Positions 1 through 4,770 of a stretch of 6,453 bases of DNA are shown here, in pieces. The notes beneath the pieces were generated by a model, which was not told the origin of the DNA, did not search any database, and saw nothing but the letters and a program-made list of their open reading frames with translations. The translations under genes and the position numbers were made by a program. Positions within the stretch are counted from its first letter, which is position 1, and each line of letters starts with the position of its first letter. This DNA is from Candidatus Zixiibacteriota bacterium (lineage in GTDB: Bacteria > Zixibacteria > MSB-5A5 > GN15 > FEB-12), in contig JAMPYH010000158.1 in assembly GCA_023700785.1 (NCBI GenBank), positions 1-6,453 of the forward strand, read 5' to 3'.

Positions 1-154
1 ACGCGACCTGGCTCCGATATCGGCGCACCAGTTCCGTGTAACCTTCCTGGTTACCCGCTTTGATCTCCGCGATTAGATCTCTGATCTCTTGTTCGTCGGC
101 CTCGGAGACTGTTGCCAGACCGTGGCCATTCAGAGTAGAAGATTGTGTGGGCAT
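1..154 (-). CDS. ECF-type RNA polymerase sigma factor, N-terminal fragment (runs off left edge)
   Basis: The minus strand from the ATG at 154 reads 51 codons without a stop to the window edge. After about 20 polar residues, residues 25-51 (RDLIAEIKAGNQEGYTELVRR and on to YRSQVA) match the start of sigma70 region 2 in extracytoplasmic-function sigma factors, where the usual pattern is a short helix, a Gly-Asn/Asp-x-x-Ala-Phe-like turn, then Leu-x-x-x-Tyr. Such factors bind core RNA polymerase and redirect it to a stress or envelope regulon, often under an anti-sigma factor. Region 4 and any anti-sigma gene would lie outside the window. The start is well supported: a purine-rich AAGGAAGG lies 6 nt upstream of the ATG. 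A strong terminator separates it from the peptidase gene upstream, so it is probably transcribed on its own. With only region 2.1 visible, the subfamily cannot be named. Confidence 0.72.
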   Translation of the reverse strand, partial: MPTQSSTLNGHGLATVSEADEQEIRDLIAEIKAGNQEGYTELVRRYRSQVA

Positions 155-182
155 GAGTGACCTTCCTTCACCCGCGTGTCCT

Positions 183-211
183 ATTAAACCCACCAATCAG
201 GACAAGGTTCC
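183..211 (-). promoter_or_regulatory. Candidate promoter of the ECF sigma gene
   Basis: On the minus strand GGAACC (211-206) is followed after 17 nt by TTTAAT (188-183). TTTAAT matches five of six positions of a sigma70 -10 box, while GGAACC resembles the GGAAC core of many ECF-recognised -35 elements. This mixed appearance would fit an autoregulated sigma gene. The predicted start site is near 176, giving a leader of about 22 nt that contains the ribosome binding site. No ECF-type -10 can be assigned with confidence. Confidence 0.4.
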
Positions 212-233
212 TCCACTATTTTTATCCTGATTG
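194..233. repeat. 9-bp inverted repeat straddling the sigma-gene promoter
   Basis: CAATCAGGA at 194-202 and TCCTGATTG at 225-233 are perfect reverse complements separated by 22 bp. The arm centres are about 31 bp apart, close to three helical turns. One arm sits in the spacer between the candidate -35 and -10 boxes, the other upstream of the -35. This arrangement could be an operator, but no regulator is known. Confidence 0.5.
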
Positions 234-269
234 TCTCCAGGGGGCGGACATTGACTCTAGAAATGACAT

Positions 270-294
270 AAAAAAACCGCCTCGAAGGGCGGTT
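270..294 (-). terminator. Rho-independent terminator of the M23 peptidase gene
   Basis: The plus strand shows AACCGCC (275-281) and GGCGGTT (288-294), a perfect 7-bp stem around a 6-nt loop, flanked on the left by an uninterrupted A run (270-276). On the minus strand this is a GC-rich hairpin running straight into a U tract, 26 nt past the peptidase stop codon. It is clearly oriented to end minus-strand transcription before the sigma gene. Confidence 0.88.
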
Positions 295-320
295 GAATTA
301 ACAAACCCGAGTCAGATGGA

Positions 321-1238
321 CTAGTTCAGGATGAACTCCATTGGATTGAGCGCCTTACCGTTACGGTAAACTTCATAATGGAGGTGCGACCCGGTCGAAT
401 AACCGGTGGAGCCCATCAGACCGATCAAATCGCCGCGCGAGATCTCTTGTCCCCGCTTGACCAAAACTTTTGACATATGCCCATGTCTGGTAACAAATCC
501 GTAGCCATGCTCGATCACCACCAAGTTCCCCAAGCCGCCAGAGTCCCATCCGGCAAACAGGATCTTCCCTTTGGCTGGCGCAACGATCGGCGTGCCGGGC
601 TGGGCCGCGACATCGATACCGCGGTGCATCTGCTTGTAACCGGTGAAAGGATCGTAATGCATCCCATAGCCGCGTGAGAACCAGCCTTTGGCCGGCCAGA
701 TGGACGGCGTGTGGTCGAGCCGTTCGCGCAAACCCATCAGCGCATCTTCGATCTCGCCATATTTCTGGAACTCGAACTCGGTCTGCTTGAGCAGCTTGTC
801 AACTTCGGCCTCGGTCGCGATGGCGAGATTTTCGCCCTCGGTCTTCGGAAACCAATCCAGAGCGTCCGGGCCGCCTATGCCAAGCTGGCGTTCCTGAGGA
901 TTTACTTCGGGGAGGTTAAAGAGCGCGCGGATCGCGGTCTCTTTCTGGGCAAGCTGATCAACTCGGGTGCTGACTTCGCCCAATGTCGCCTTGATCTCCT
1001 GGTACTTCAGGGAGAGCTTTGTGTTCTCGGCCCGCAGACGTTCCATTTCGTCCTCGTTCACCTTGGAACCAAAGAACGTTGAAAGCAGGACCGAGCTGAC
1101 AAAGAGGAGAACGATCAGCGTGGCCGGGATGTAGATCAACCAGGCGGCGCGGATGGTCAACCGCTTGAGCGCTCCTTCGGTCTCGTGAAGAAACCAGAAC
1201 GTGACTTTATTTTGCCACAGACGACGTATTTGACTCAT
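321..1238 (-). CDS. Membrane-anchored M23/LytM-family metallopeptidase (peptidoglycan endopeptidase)
   Basis: The 305-residue product has a basic cytoplasmic N-terminus, one transmembrane segment at about 32-56, a heptad-like, charge-rich stretch at about 60-105 likely to form a coiled coil, a second helical stretch at about 140-175, and a C-terminal LytM domain at about 180-305. The zinc site is complete: H205 and D209 in MHRGID, and H287 in SHLHYEV. The catalytic-type histidines are H254 (RHGHMS) and H285. Proteins of this build cut peptide cross-links in peptidoglycan, or activate amidases when degenerate; the intact metal ligands argue for an active enzyme. The domain most likely faces the periplasm. 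One departure from the common pattern is His at 194, where many family members have Arg after the G-x-G motif. The start follows a weak AGGG 6 nt upstream of the ATG. The gene is the last of its transcript, closed by the hairpin at 270-294. Confidence 0.93.
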   Translation of the reverse strand: MSQIRRLWQNKVTFWFLHETEGALKRLTIRAAWLIYIPATLIVLLFVSSVLLSTFFGSKVNEDEMERLRAENTKLSLKYQEIKATLGEVSTRVDQLAQKETAIRALFNLPEVNPQERQLGIGGPDALDWFPKTEGENLAIATEAEVDKLLKQTEFEFQKYGEIEDALMGLRERLDHTPSIWPAKGWFSRGYGMHYDPFTGYKQMHRGIDVAAQPGTPIVAPAKGKILFAGWDSGGLGNLVVIEHGYGFVTRHGHMSKVLVKRGQEISRGDLIGLMGSTGYSTGSHLHYEVYRNGKALNPMEFILN

Positions 1239-1289
1239 GTAATACCCTAATCCAACCCTGTTGCCTCCCCAAACCTTCCTTCCACAAAC

Positions 1290-1318
1290 GAAATAAACGC
1301 GGCCGGGCGGCCGGTCAA
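1290..1318 (-). promoter_or_regulatory. Candidate proximal promoter of the M23 gene
   Basis: On the minus strand TTGACC (1318-1313) and TATTTC (1295-1290) are 17 nt apart, which fits sigma70 spacing. The spacer is very GC-rich. The predicted start near 1283 would give a leader of about 45 nt. Confidence 0.4.
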
Positions 1319-1324
1319 GCTGGG

Positions 1325-1353
1325 AAGCTAGGTTTAGCCGGATTCAGTGTCAA
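1325..1353 (-). promoter_or_regulatory. Candidate distal promoter of the M23 gene
   Basis: On the minus strand a perfect TTGACA (1353-1348) is followed after 17 nt by TAGCTT (1330-1325), which keeps the first, second and last bases of the -10 consensus. It lies just downstream of the small-ORF stop codon, so the peptidase gene may be expressed independently of that ORF. It and the proximal candidate could act in tandem; only one may be real. Confidence 0.45.
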
Positions 1354-1369
1354 GTCTAAAATCCCGCTA
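1335..1369. repeat. Imperfect 10-bp inverted repeat over the distal M23 promoter
   Basis: TAGCCGGATT (1335-1344) and AATCCCGCTA (1360-1369) pair at nine of ten positions around a 15-nt centre. The centre contains the TTGACA box of the candidate distal promoter on the minus strand, so this could be an operator. It follows the small-ORF stop codon directly but lacks a U tract, so it is a poor terminator. Confidence 0.42.
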
Positions 1370-1370
1370 G

Positions 1371-1511
1371 CTATTTGATCAACAGGTACTCCTTGCGAAG
1401 GATCTTGTTCACGATCTTGGCCAACTTGTCACCTTCAAGATTCTGCAGGCTATACAAGTGCCAGTAATTCTTCTTGGGTAGTCCGTTCACCCGTTTCTTT
1501 GGTACTGACAT
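1371..1511 (-). CDS. Possible small basic protein of 46 residues, unrecognised
   Basis: I do not recognise this product and cannot be sure it is a gene. The minus-strand ATG at 1511 is preceded by GAGGAC at a normal distance (6 nt), and the frame runs 46 codons to TAG. The peptide is lysine-rich (MSVPKKRVNGLPKKNYWHLY at its start), has an aromatic patch at 14-18, and a plausible amphipathic helix over about 24-42 (LEGDKLAKIVNKILRKEYLL). There is no signal peptide or transmembrane segment. The same frame stays open upstream to a stop at 1668-1670, with a GTG at 1625 that would give 84 residues, but that start has no clear ribosome binding site. The ORF lies in a stretch somewhat AT-richer than its neighbours. 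It could be a short cytoplasmic or nucleic-acid-binding protein, the end of a decayed longer gene, or chance. Confidence 0.35.
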   Translation of the reverse strand: MSVPKKRVNGLPKKNYWHLYSLQNLEGDKLAKIVNKILRKEYLLIK

Positions 1512-1637
1512 TATACTGTCCTCGATTCTTTCTGTTTGCCCGAAAGAATGGGACTTGTACCATACTCTTTCTATCGGGCTTTTCAGATAAACCTTGATCT
1601 GTCCACCCCTCACTTCTGCATACACCGTGCCAGTAAT
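1458..1637. repeat. Pair of 11-bp direct repeats, with a partial inverted third copy nearby
   Basis: GTGCCAGTAAT occurs at 1458-1468 and again at 1627-1637. On the minus strand both copies are followed by a similar stretch containing TGTAT and then GCAGAA. A partial inverted copy, CACTGGCAC, lies at 1694-1702. The repeats may be remnants of a duplication or a short dispersed element, or coincidence. Confidence 0.3.
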
Positions 1638-1813
1638 CTCGACCAGAGCAATGGCCGCCGGAAAACATTAAGTACCTTACTTACAATAACTTACACTGGC
1701 ACTCGTGGAATGTTGACCATCGGTGGGTGAACCAACCTGCACAGACTATAGGCTGAATGCCATAGGCTTGAGCCTTCCGCCTCAGTCATAGCGGTGTCCC
1801 GGAGGCTGAAAAG
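1512..1813. other. Divergent intergenic stretch, AT-richer, no confident gene
   Basis: Between the small-ORF start and the dehydrogenase promoter I see no convincing coding region. The stretch contains the hairpin at 1525-1549, one copy of the 11-bp repeat, and a small dyad of TAAGTA and TACTTA at 1669-1683 within a TTAC-rich patch (about 1669-1695). Base composition is visibly lower in GC than the flanking genes between about 1520 and 1700. I see no tRNA fold, transposase fragment or terminal inverted repeat. Confidence 0.5.
1525..1549 (-). repeat. 8-bp hairpin just upstream of the small ORF's ribosome binding site
   Basis: ATTCTTTC (1525-1532) and GAAAGAAT (1542-1549) are perfect reverse complements around a 9-nt loop. 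Read on the minus strand, the hairpin ends one nucleotide before the GAGGAC of the 46-residue ORF, where a folded leader could affect translation. It is AT-rich and has no U tract, so it is not a convincing terminator on either strand. Confidence 0.45.
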
Positions 1814-1842
1814 TTGACTATCTGTCGGCGGGCTGCTACATT
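1814..1842 (+). promoter_or_regulatory. Sigma70-type promoter of the dehydrogenase gene
   Basis: TTGACT (1814-1819) and TACATT (1837-1842) are separated by exactly 17 nt, five of six and four of six matches to consensus. The predicted start near 1849 leaves a leader of about 18 nt carrying AAAGGA (1855-1860), 6 nt before the ATG. This is the best promoter in the window. Confidence 0.72.
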
Positions 1843-1866
1843 GCCGGACCCACGAAAGGATCAGCC

Positions 1867-2628
1867 ATGTCACGAATTCAGGGAAAGACAGCATTCATCA
1901 CCGGAGCCTCGTCAGGTATCGGCGAAGCGGCGGCCCGGAAGTTTGCCGAAGCCGGATGCAATCTGGTTCTGGCCGCCCGTCGAATGGATCGGCTGCGTAC
2001 GCTTGCCGCAAAACTGCCGATAAAATGTCATTTGATTGAACTCGACGTGCGAAACCGTCAGGCGGTGGACAGCGCTATTGCCGCCATCCCGGCGGAGTTC
2101 GCCGCTATCGACATCCTGGTGAATAACGCCGGCAAAGCCCGCGGGCTGGCGAAGCTCCATGAAGCTGACCTCGCCGACCAGGAGGAGATGATCGACACCA
2201 ACGTCAAAGGCCTGCTGTACTGCACCCGGGCGGTGGTGCCGGGGATGATCAAACGCGGGTACGGTCATGTCATTAATATTGGATCTATCGCCGGGCACGA
2301 AACCTACCCCAACGGTTCGGTCTATTGCGCCACCAAACACGCGGTGGATGCTATTACCAAGGGACTTCGGCTCGACCTGGTCGATACCCCGGTCCGCGTA
2401 TCGACCGTTGACCCCGGCCTGGTGGAGACTGAGTTCTCGCTGGTTCGATTTCATGGCGACACCGAGCGCGCCAAAAAAGTCTATGTCGGTTACCGGCCGC
2501 TGACCGCCGATGATGTCGCCGAGACGGTCCTCTGGGTTGCCGACCGGCCCGAACATGTGCAGATAGCTGAAGTCATTATCCTCCCCTCTGCCCAGGCCAA
2601 CGCCTACGTTACGCACAAGACGAGCTGA
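1867..2628 (+). CDS. ydfG: Short-chain dehydrogenase/reductase, YdfG-like (NADP-dependent 3-hydroxy acid dehydrogenase type)
   Basis: The 253-residue product is a complete classical SDR. The cofactor loop TGASSGIG lies at 12-19, ARR at 37-39 after the second strand favours NADP(H), and NNAG is at 86-89. The catalytic tetrad is N112, S140, Y153 and K157. The stretch VDPGLVETEFSLVRFHGD (181-198) and the C-terminal half-motif LTADDVAETVLWVADRPEHV (212-231) are hallmarks of the YdfG branch, whose E. coli member (248 residues) acts on 3-hydroxy acids, L-allo-threonine or serine and malonic semialdehyde. The exact substrate here is not visible from sequence. The start is fixed by AAAGGA 6 nt upstream and by the family N-terminus. 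The gene has its own promoter and is separated from ktrB by 72 nt, so it appears monocistronic. There is no signal peptide; the enzyme is cytoplasmic. Confidence 0.9.
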   Translation: MSRIQGKTAFITGASSGIGEAAARKFAEAGCNLVLAARRMDRLRTLAAKLPIKCHLIELDVRNRQAVDSAIAAIPAEFAAIDILVNNAGKARGLAKLHEADLADQEEMIDTNVKGLLYCTRAVVPGMIKRGYGHVINIGSIAGHETYPNGSVYCATKHAVDAITKGLRLDLVDTPVRVSTVDPGLVETEFSLVRFHGDTERAKKVYVGYRPLTADDVAETVLWVADRPEHVQIAEVIILPSAQANAYVTHKTS

Positions 2629-2659
2629 ATAGATAGCCGTAACGGGCACGCTATAAACC

Positions 2660-2689
2660 TTGCGGTTGAGTGAGTTCGCCCTGTATACT
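2660..2689 (+). promoter_or_regulatory. Candidate ktrBA promoter giving a near-leaderless mRNA
   Basis: TATACT (2684-2689), five of six to the -10 consensus, follows a weak TTGCGG (2660-2665) after 18 nt. Only 11 nt separate the box from the ATG at 2701, so the mRNA would start 4-5 nt before the start codon. No Shine-Dalgarno sequence exists in those 11 nt (GGCGTCGCCTT), which agrees with a leaderless or near-leaderless transcript. Confidence 0.5.
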
Positions 2690-2700
2690 GGCGTCGCCTT

Positions 2701-4044
2701 ATGGAATTTATAAGCAGGCTGCCTGGACGTCAGGCTATCACCGGTTTCGGGCTGGCGATTCTCATCGGCACCTTTCTTCTCTCCATGCCTGTCAGCCATG
2801 GCCAACGCTCGGTCTCACCGCTTGACGCGCTCTTTACCTCCACGTCCGCCGTTTGTGTGACTGGTTTATCAGTTGTCGATATTTCCAAAGACTTCAGCTT
2901 TTTCGGACAGGTAGTGATACTTCTCCTGATCCAGCTTGGTGGTCTGGGGATCATGACCCTTACCACCGGATTATTCGCCGCCGTTGGCGCGCGGATGTCA
3001 TATCACGACCGACTGGGGCTGAGTCAAACTCACGGGACCGGCCGCCACATTCAGTTCAAGACGTTGCTGAAAGCGGTCGCCGCGATCACGTTGCTGGTCG
3101 AAGCGATTGGCGCGACTCTGCTCTTTTTCACGTTTTTGGGAGATTATTCCGTCGGCGACGCCGCGTTTCACGCGATCTTCCAATCTGTGTCGGCGTTCTG
3201 CAATGCCGGGTTCTCGACATTTTCGGTCAATTTGGAAGGACATGCCTCCGATCCATTCGTGTTGATGGTGATCGCGTCGTTGATCGTGGTCGGCGGCCTG
3301 GGTTTCGCGGTCATTCGGGAGGTCGCCGACAAGTCGCTGCATCGCAAGTCAAGACTCTCTCTCCACACCAAGATCGCCCTGGTCGCGTCCGCCATTCTGC
3401 TGGTGGGCGGGACATGCTTGTTCCTCGGGATGGAGCACGATAACGCCTACGCGAAATTCGGCTGGTCGGACAAAATCGTGAACGCGATCTTTCAAGCTGT
3501 GGCCCCGCGAACGGCTGGTTTTAACGCGGTGCCGCAGGTCAGTCTGACTGAGGTCAGCCTGCTGTTTACGATCATCTTTATGTTTATCGGCGCCCTCCCC
3601 GGCTCGACCGGTGGTGGTATCAAGGCGTCTTCGGCCGCGATCATTCTTTTATTGGTTATCAATCGGTTCAGGGGGCGCCAGTCGGTCTCGGCCTTCCGCC
3701 GGTCGATCAGCCAGGAGTCGATCGTGCAGGCTCTGACTGTCTTTATGCTCGCCATCTTGTTTATTGTGGTGGCGCTGGCGGCATTAATGTTTGCCCAGCG
3801 TCCGCTGGTCCATGGCGCGTCGGGAGGCTGGTTTATCGAGCATCTGTTCGAGGTCGTATCGGCGTTCGGGACAGTCGGCCTCTCTCTCGGATTGACCCCG
3901 AAGTTGTATCCCTTTGGCAAGATCATTCTTATAATTACGATGTTTGTCGGCAGGGTCGGCCTGCTGACACTCGCGTTCAGTCTGGCGCGTCTGTCCACCA
4001 AGGGCGAGATCGTCTATTCAGAGGAACCGGTCATGATCGGGTAA
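2701..4044 (+). CDS. ktrB: KtrB/TrkH-family K+ translocating subunit
   Basis: The 447-residue product has the length of KtrB (about 445) and the four-fold membrane-pore-membrane architecture of the Trk/Ktr/HKT superfamily. The four selectivity-filter turns are all visible with their conserved glycine: CVTGL (G55), CNAGF (G170), RTAGF (G273) and GTVGL (G393). The conserved loop GALPGSTGGGIK (298-308) corresponds to the gating loop of the third repeat, and GRVG (417-420) carries the conserved arginine of the last helix that plugs the pore. The C-terminus YSEEPVMIG is typical of KtrB. It imports K+ across the inner membrane, in Ktr systems often coupled to Na+, and is gated by the RCK ring encoded next door. 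The start was chosen because the first pore repeat begins normally after residue 10 and no upstream start fits, even though no Shine-Dalgarno is present. It could equally be annotated trkH, but length and partner favour Ktr. Confidence 0.94.
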   Translation: MEFISRLPGRQAITGFGLAILIGTFLLSMPVSHGQRSVSPLDALFTSTSAVCVTGLSVVDISKDFSFFGQVVILLLIQLGGLGIMTLTTGLFAAVGARMSYHDRLGLSQTHGTGRHIQFKTLLKAVAAITLLVEAIGATLLFFTFLGDYSVGDAAFHAIFQSVSAFCNAGFSTFSVNLEGHASDPFVLMVIASLIVVGGLGFAVIREVADKSLHRKSRLSLHTKIALVASAILLVGGTCLFLGMEHDNAYAKFGWSDKIVNAIFQAVAPRTAGFNAVPQVSLTEVSLLFTIIFMFIGALPGSTGGGIKASSAAIILLLVINRFRGRQSVSAFRRSISQESIVQALTVFMLAILFIVVALAALMFAQRPLVHGASGGWFIEHLFEVVSAFGTVGLSLGLTPKLYPFGKIILIITMFVGRVGLLTLAFSLARLSTKGEIVYSEEPVMIG

Positions 4045-4050
4045 GGAACT

Positions 4051-4701
4051 ATGAAAGAGTTTGCCATCATTGGTTTGGGGAACTTCGGGTCGATGGTCGC
4101 CCGTCAGTTGCACGAGAGCGGTTGTAATGTGACCGCGATCGATATTGACAAGCAAAAGGTCCAGGATCTGCAGGATTATTCGCACCAGGCGATCGTCGCT
4201 GATTCGCGCGAGAAGCGCTTTCTCGAACAGCTTGGGGTCGAAAATTACGACTGCTTTATCATCTCAACAGGCGCTGACTCCCACGCCTCGATCCTGATGA
4301 CCCTGCATCTGAACGAGCTGGGGGCCAATCGGATCATTGTCAAGGCCAACTCGTCGGACCACTCCAAGATCCTCTACAAAATGGGGGCAACCGAGGTGGT
4401 CATCCCCGAGGAGGATGTCGCCCGCAAGCTGGCGCGGTCGTTGGCGCACCCGAACCTGATCGATTTCCTGCCGCTCAGTGAAGAGATCTCCATCGCGGAA
4501 ATTGTCCCGCCGCCAATGTTTTACGGTAAGTCCCTGCTGGAACTCGATCTCCGCGCCCAGCACCATATCGAGGTCATTGCCATCAAGGATGTTCTGACCG
4601 GCGAGTTTAAGTTTATCCCGAGAGCCGATCACAGGATTCTCGACACCGAGATACTGGTGGTTCTGGGGAAACAAAACGACATTGACGAGATTCGCGGCTA
4701 A
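4051..4701 (+). CDS. ktrA: KtrA/TrkA-family RCK regulatory subunit of K+ uptake
   Basis: The 216-residue product has one RCK_N (KTN) Rossmann domain at about 2-120 and one RCK_C (TrkA_C) domain at about 138-216. This single-unit build matches KtrA (about 222 residues) rather than TrkA, which is a double unit of about 460. The nucleotide loop GLGNFG is at 8-13 and the acidic ribose-binding residue at the end of strand 2 is D31 (AIDID). The motif VIPEEDVARKLA (117-128) precedes the linker to RCK_C. The protein should assemble as a cytoplasmic octameric ring under KtrB and open it when ATP rather than ADP is bound. Position 11 is Asn, where B. subtilis KtrA has Arg (GLGRFG). The gene starts 6 nt after the ktrB stop codon; its ribosome binding site AAGGA overlaps that stop, so the two genes are one operon and probably translationally coupled. 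Confidence 0.94.
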   Translation: MKEFAIIGLGNFGSMVARQLHESGCNVTAIDIDKQKVQDLQDYSHQAIVADSREKRFLEQLGVENYDCFIISTGADSHASILMTLHLNELGANRIIVKANSSDHSKILYKMGATEVVIPEEDVARKLARSLAHPNLIDFLPLSEEISIAEIVPPPMFYGKSLLELDLRAQHHIEVIAIKDVLTGEFKFIPRADHRILDTEILVVLGKQNDIDEIRG

Positions 4702-4709
4702 CATCGTTT

Positions 4710-4735
4710 GCGTTGATAATCCCGCACGCTTTTTT
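4710..4735 (+). terminator. Weak possible terminator after ktrA
   Basis: GCGT (4710-4713) and ACGC (4726-4729) can pair around a 12-nt loop and are followed at once by six T residues (4730-4735). The position, just past the ktrA stop, is right, but a 4-bp stem is marginal and this call is tentative. Confidence 0.3.
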
Positions 4736-4764
4736 GGCCCGAAATGGCTGCTTGGGCGTATATT
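4734..4764 (+). promoter_or_regulatory. Candidate leaderless promoter of the DUF4159 gene
   Basis: TATATT (4759-4764) ends 6 nt before the ATG at 4771, so a start site at the usual distance falls on the A of the start codon itself. TTGGCC (4734-4739) is a possible -35 at a long spacing of 19 nt. There is no Shine-Dalgarno sequence before this ATG, which supports leaderless initiation. Confidence 0.48.
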
Positions 4765-4770
4765 AGACAT

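Noticed and set aside
711..1082. Plus-strand open frame of 123 codons opposite the M23 gene
   Set aside because: Antisense shadow of the coiled-coil region, whose regular codon pattern leaves opposite frames open.
1450..1668. Minus-strand ATG-started frame of 72 codons overlapping the small ORF
   Set aside because: No ribosome binding site, and the composition looks random; the other frame, with GAGGAC and ATG at 1511, is the better candidate.
2629..2700. c-di-AMP (ydaO-type) riboswitch before ktrB
   Set aside because: Only 72 nt are available between genes, with no recognisable riboswitch core, and the likely transcription start is 4-5 nt before the ATG.
1912..2805. Long minus-strand open frame of 297 codons opposite the dehydrogenase gene
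   Set aside because: It lies antisense to a complete SDR with all catalytic motifs, has low-complexity shadow composition (His/Asp/Gly/Arg-rich) and no ribosome binding site or domain.
2853..3443. Plus-strand open frame of 196 codons inside ktrB
   Set aside because: Arginine-rich out-of-frame shadow of a membrane protein gene; the ktrB frame carries all the filter motifs.
3492..4001. Minus-strand open frame of 169 codons opposite the 3' half of ktrB
   Set aside because: Antisense shadow with no recognisable domain or start signal.
4744..4770. Upstream ATG as the start of the DUF4159 protein
   Set aside because: It adds MAAWAYIRH before a normal signal peptide, has no ribosome binding site, and its codons overlap the candidate -10 box.
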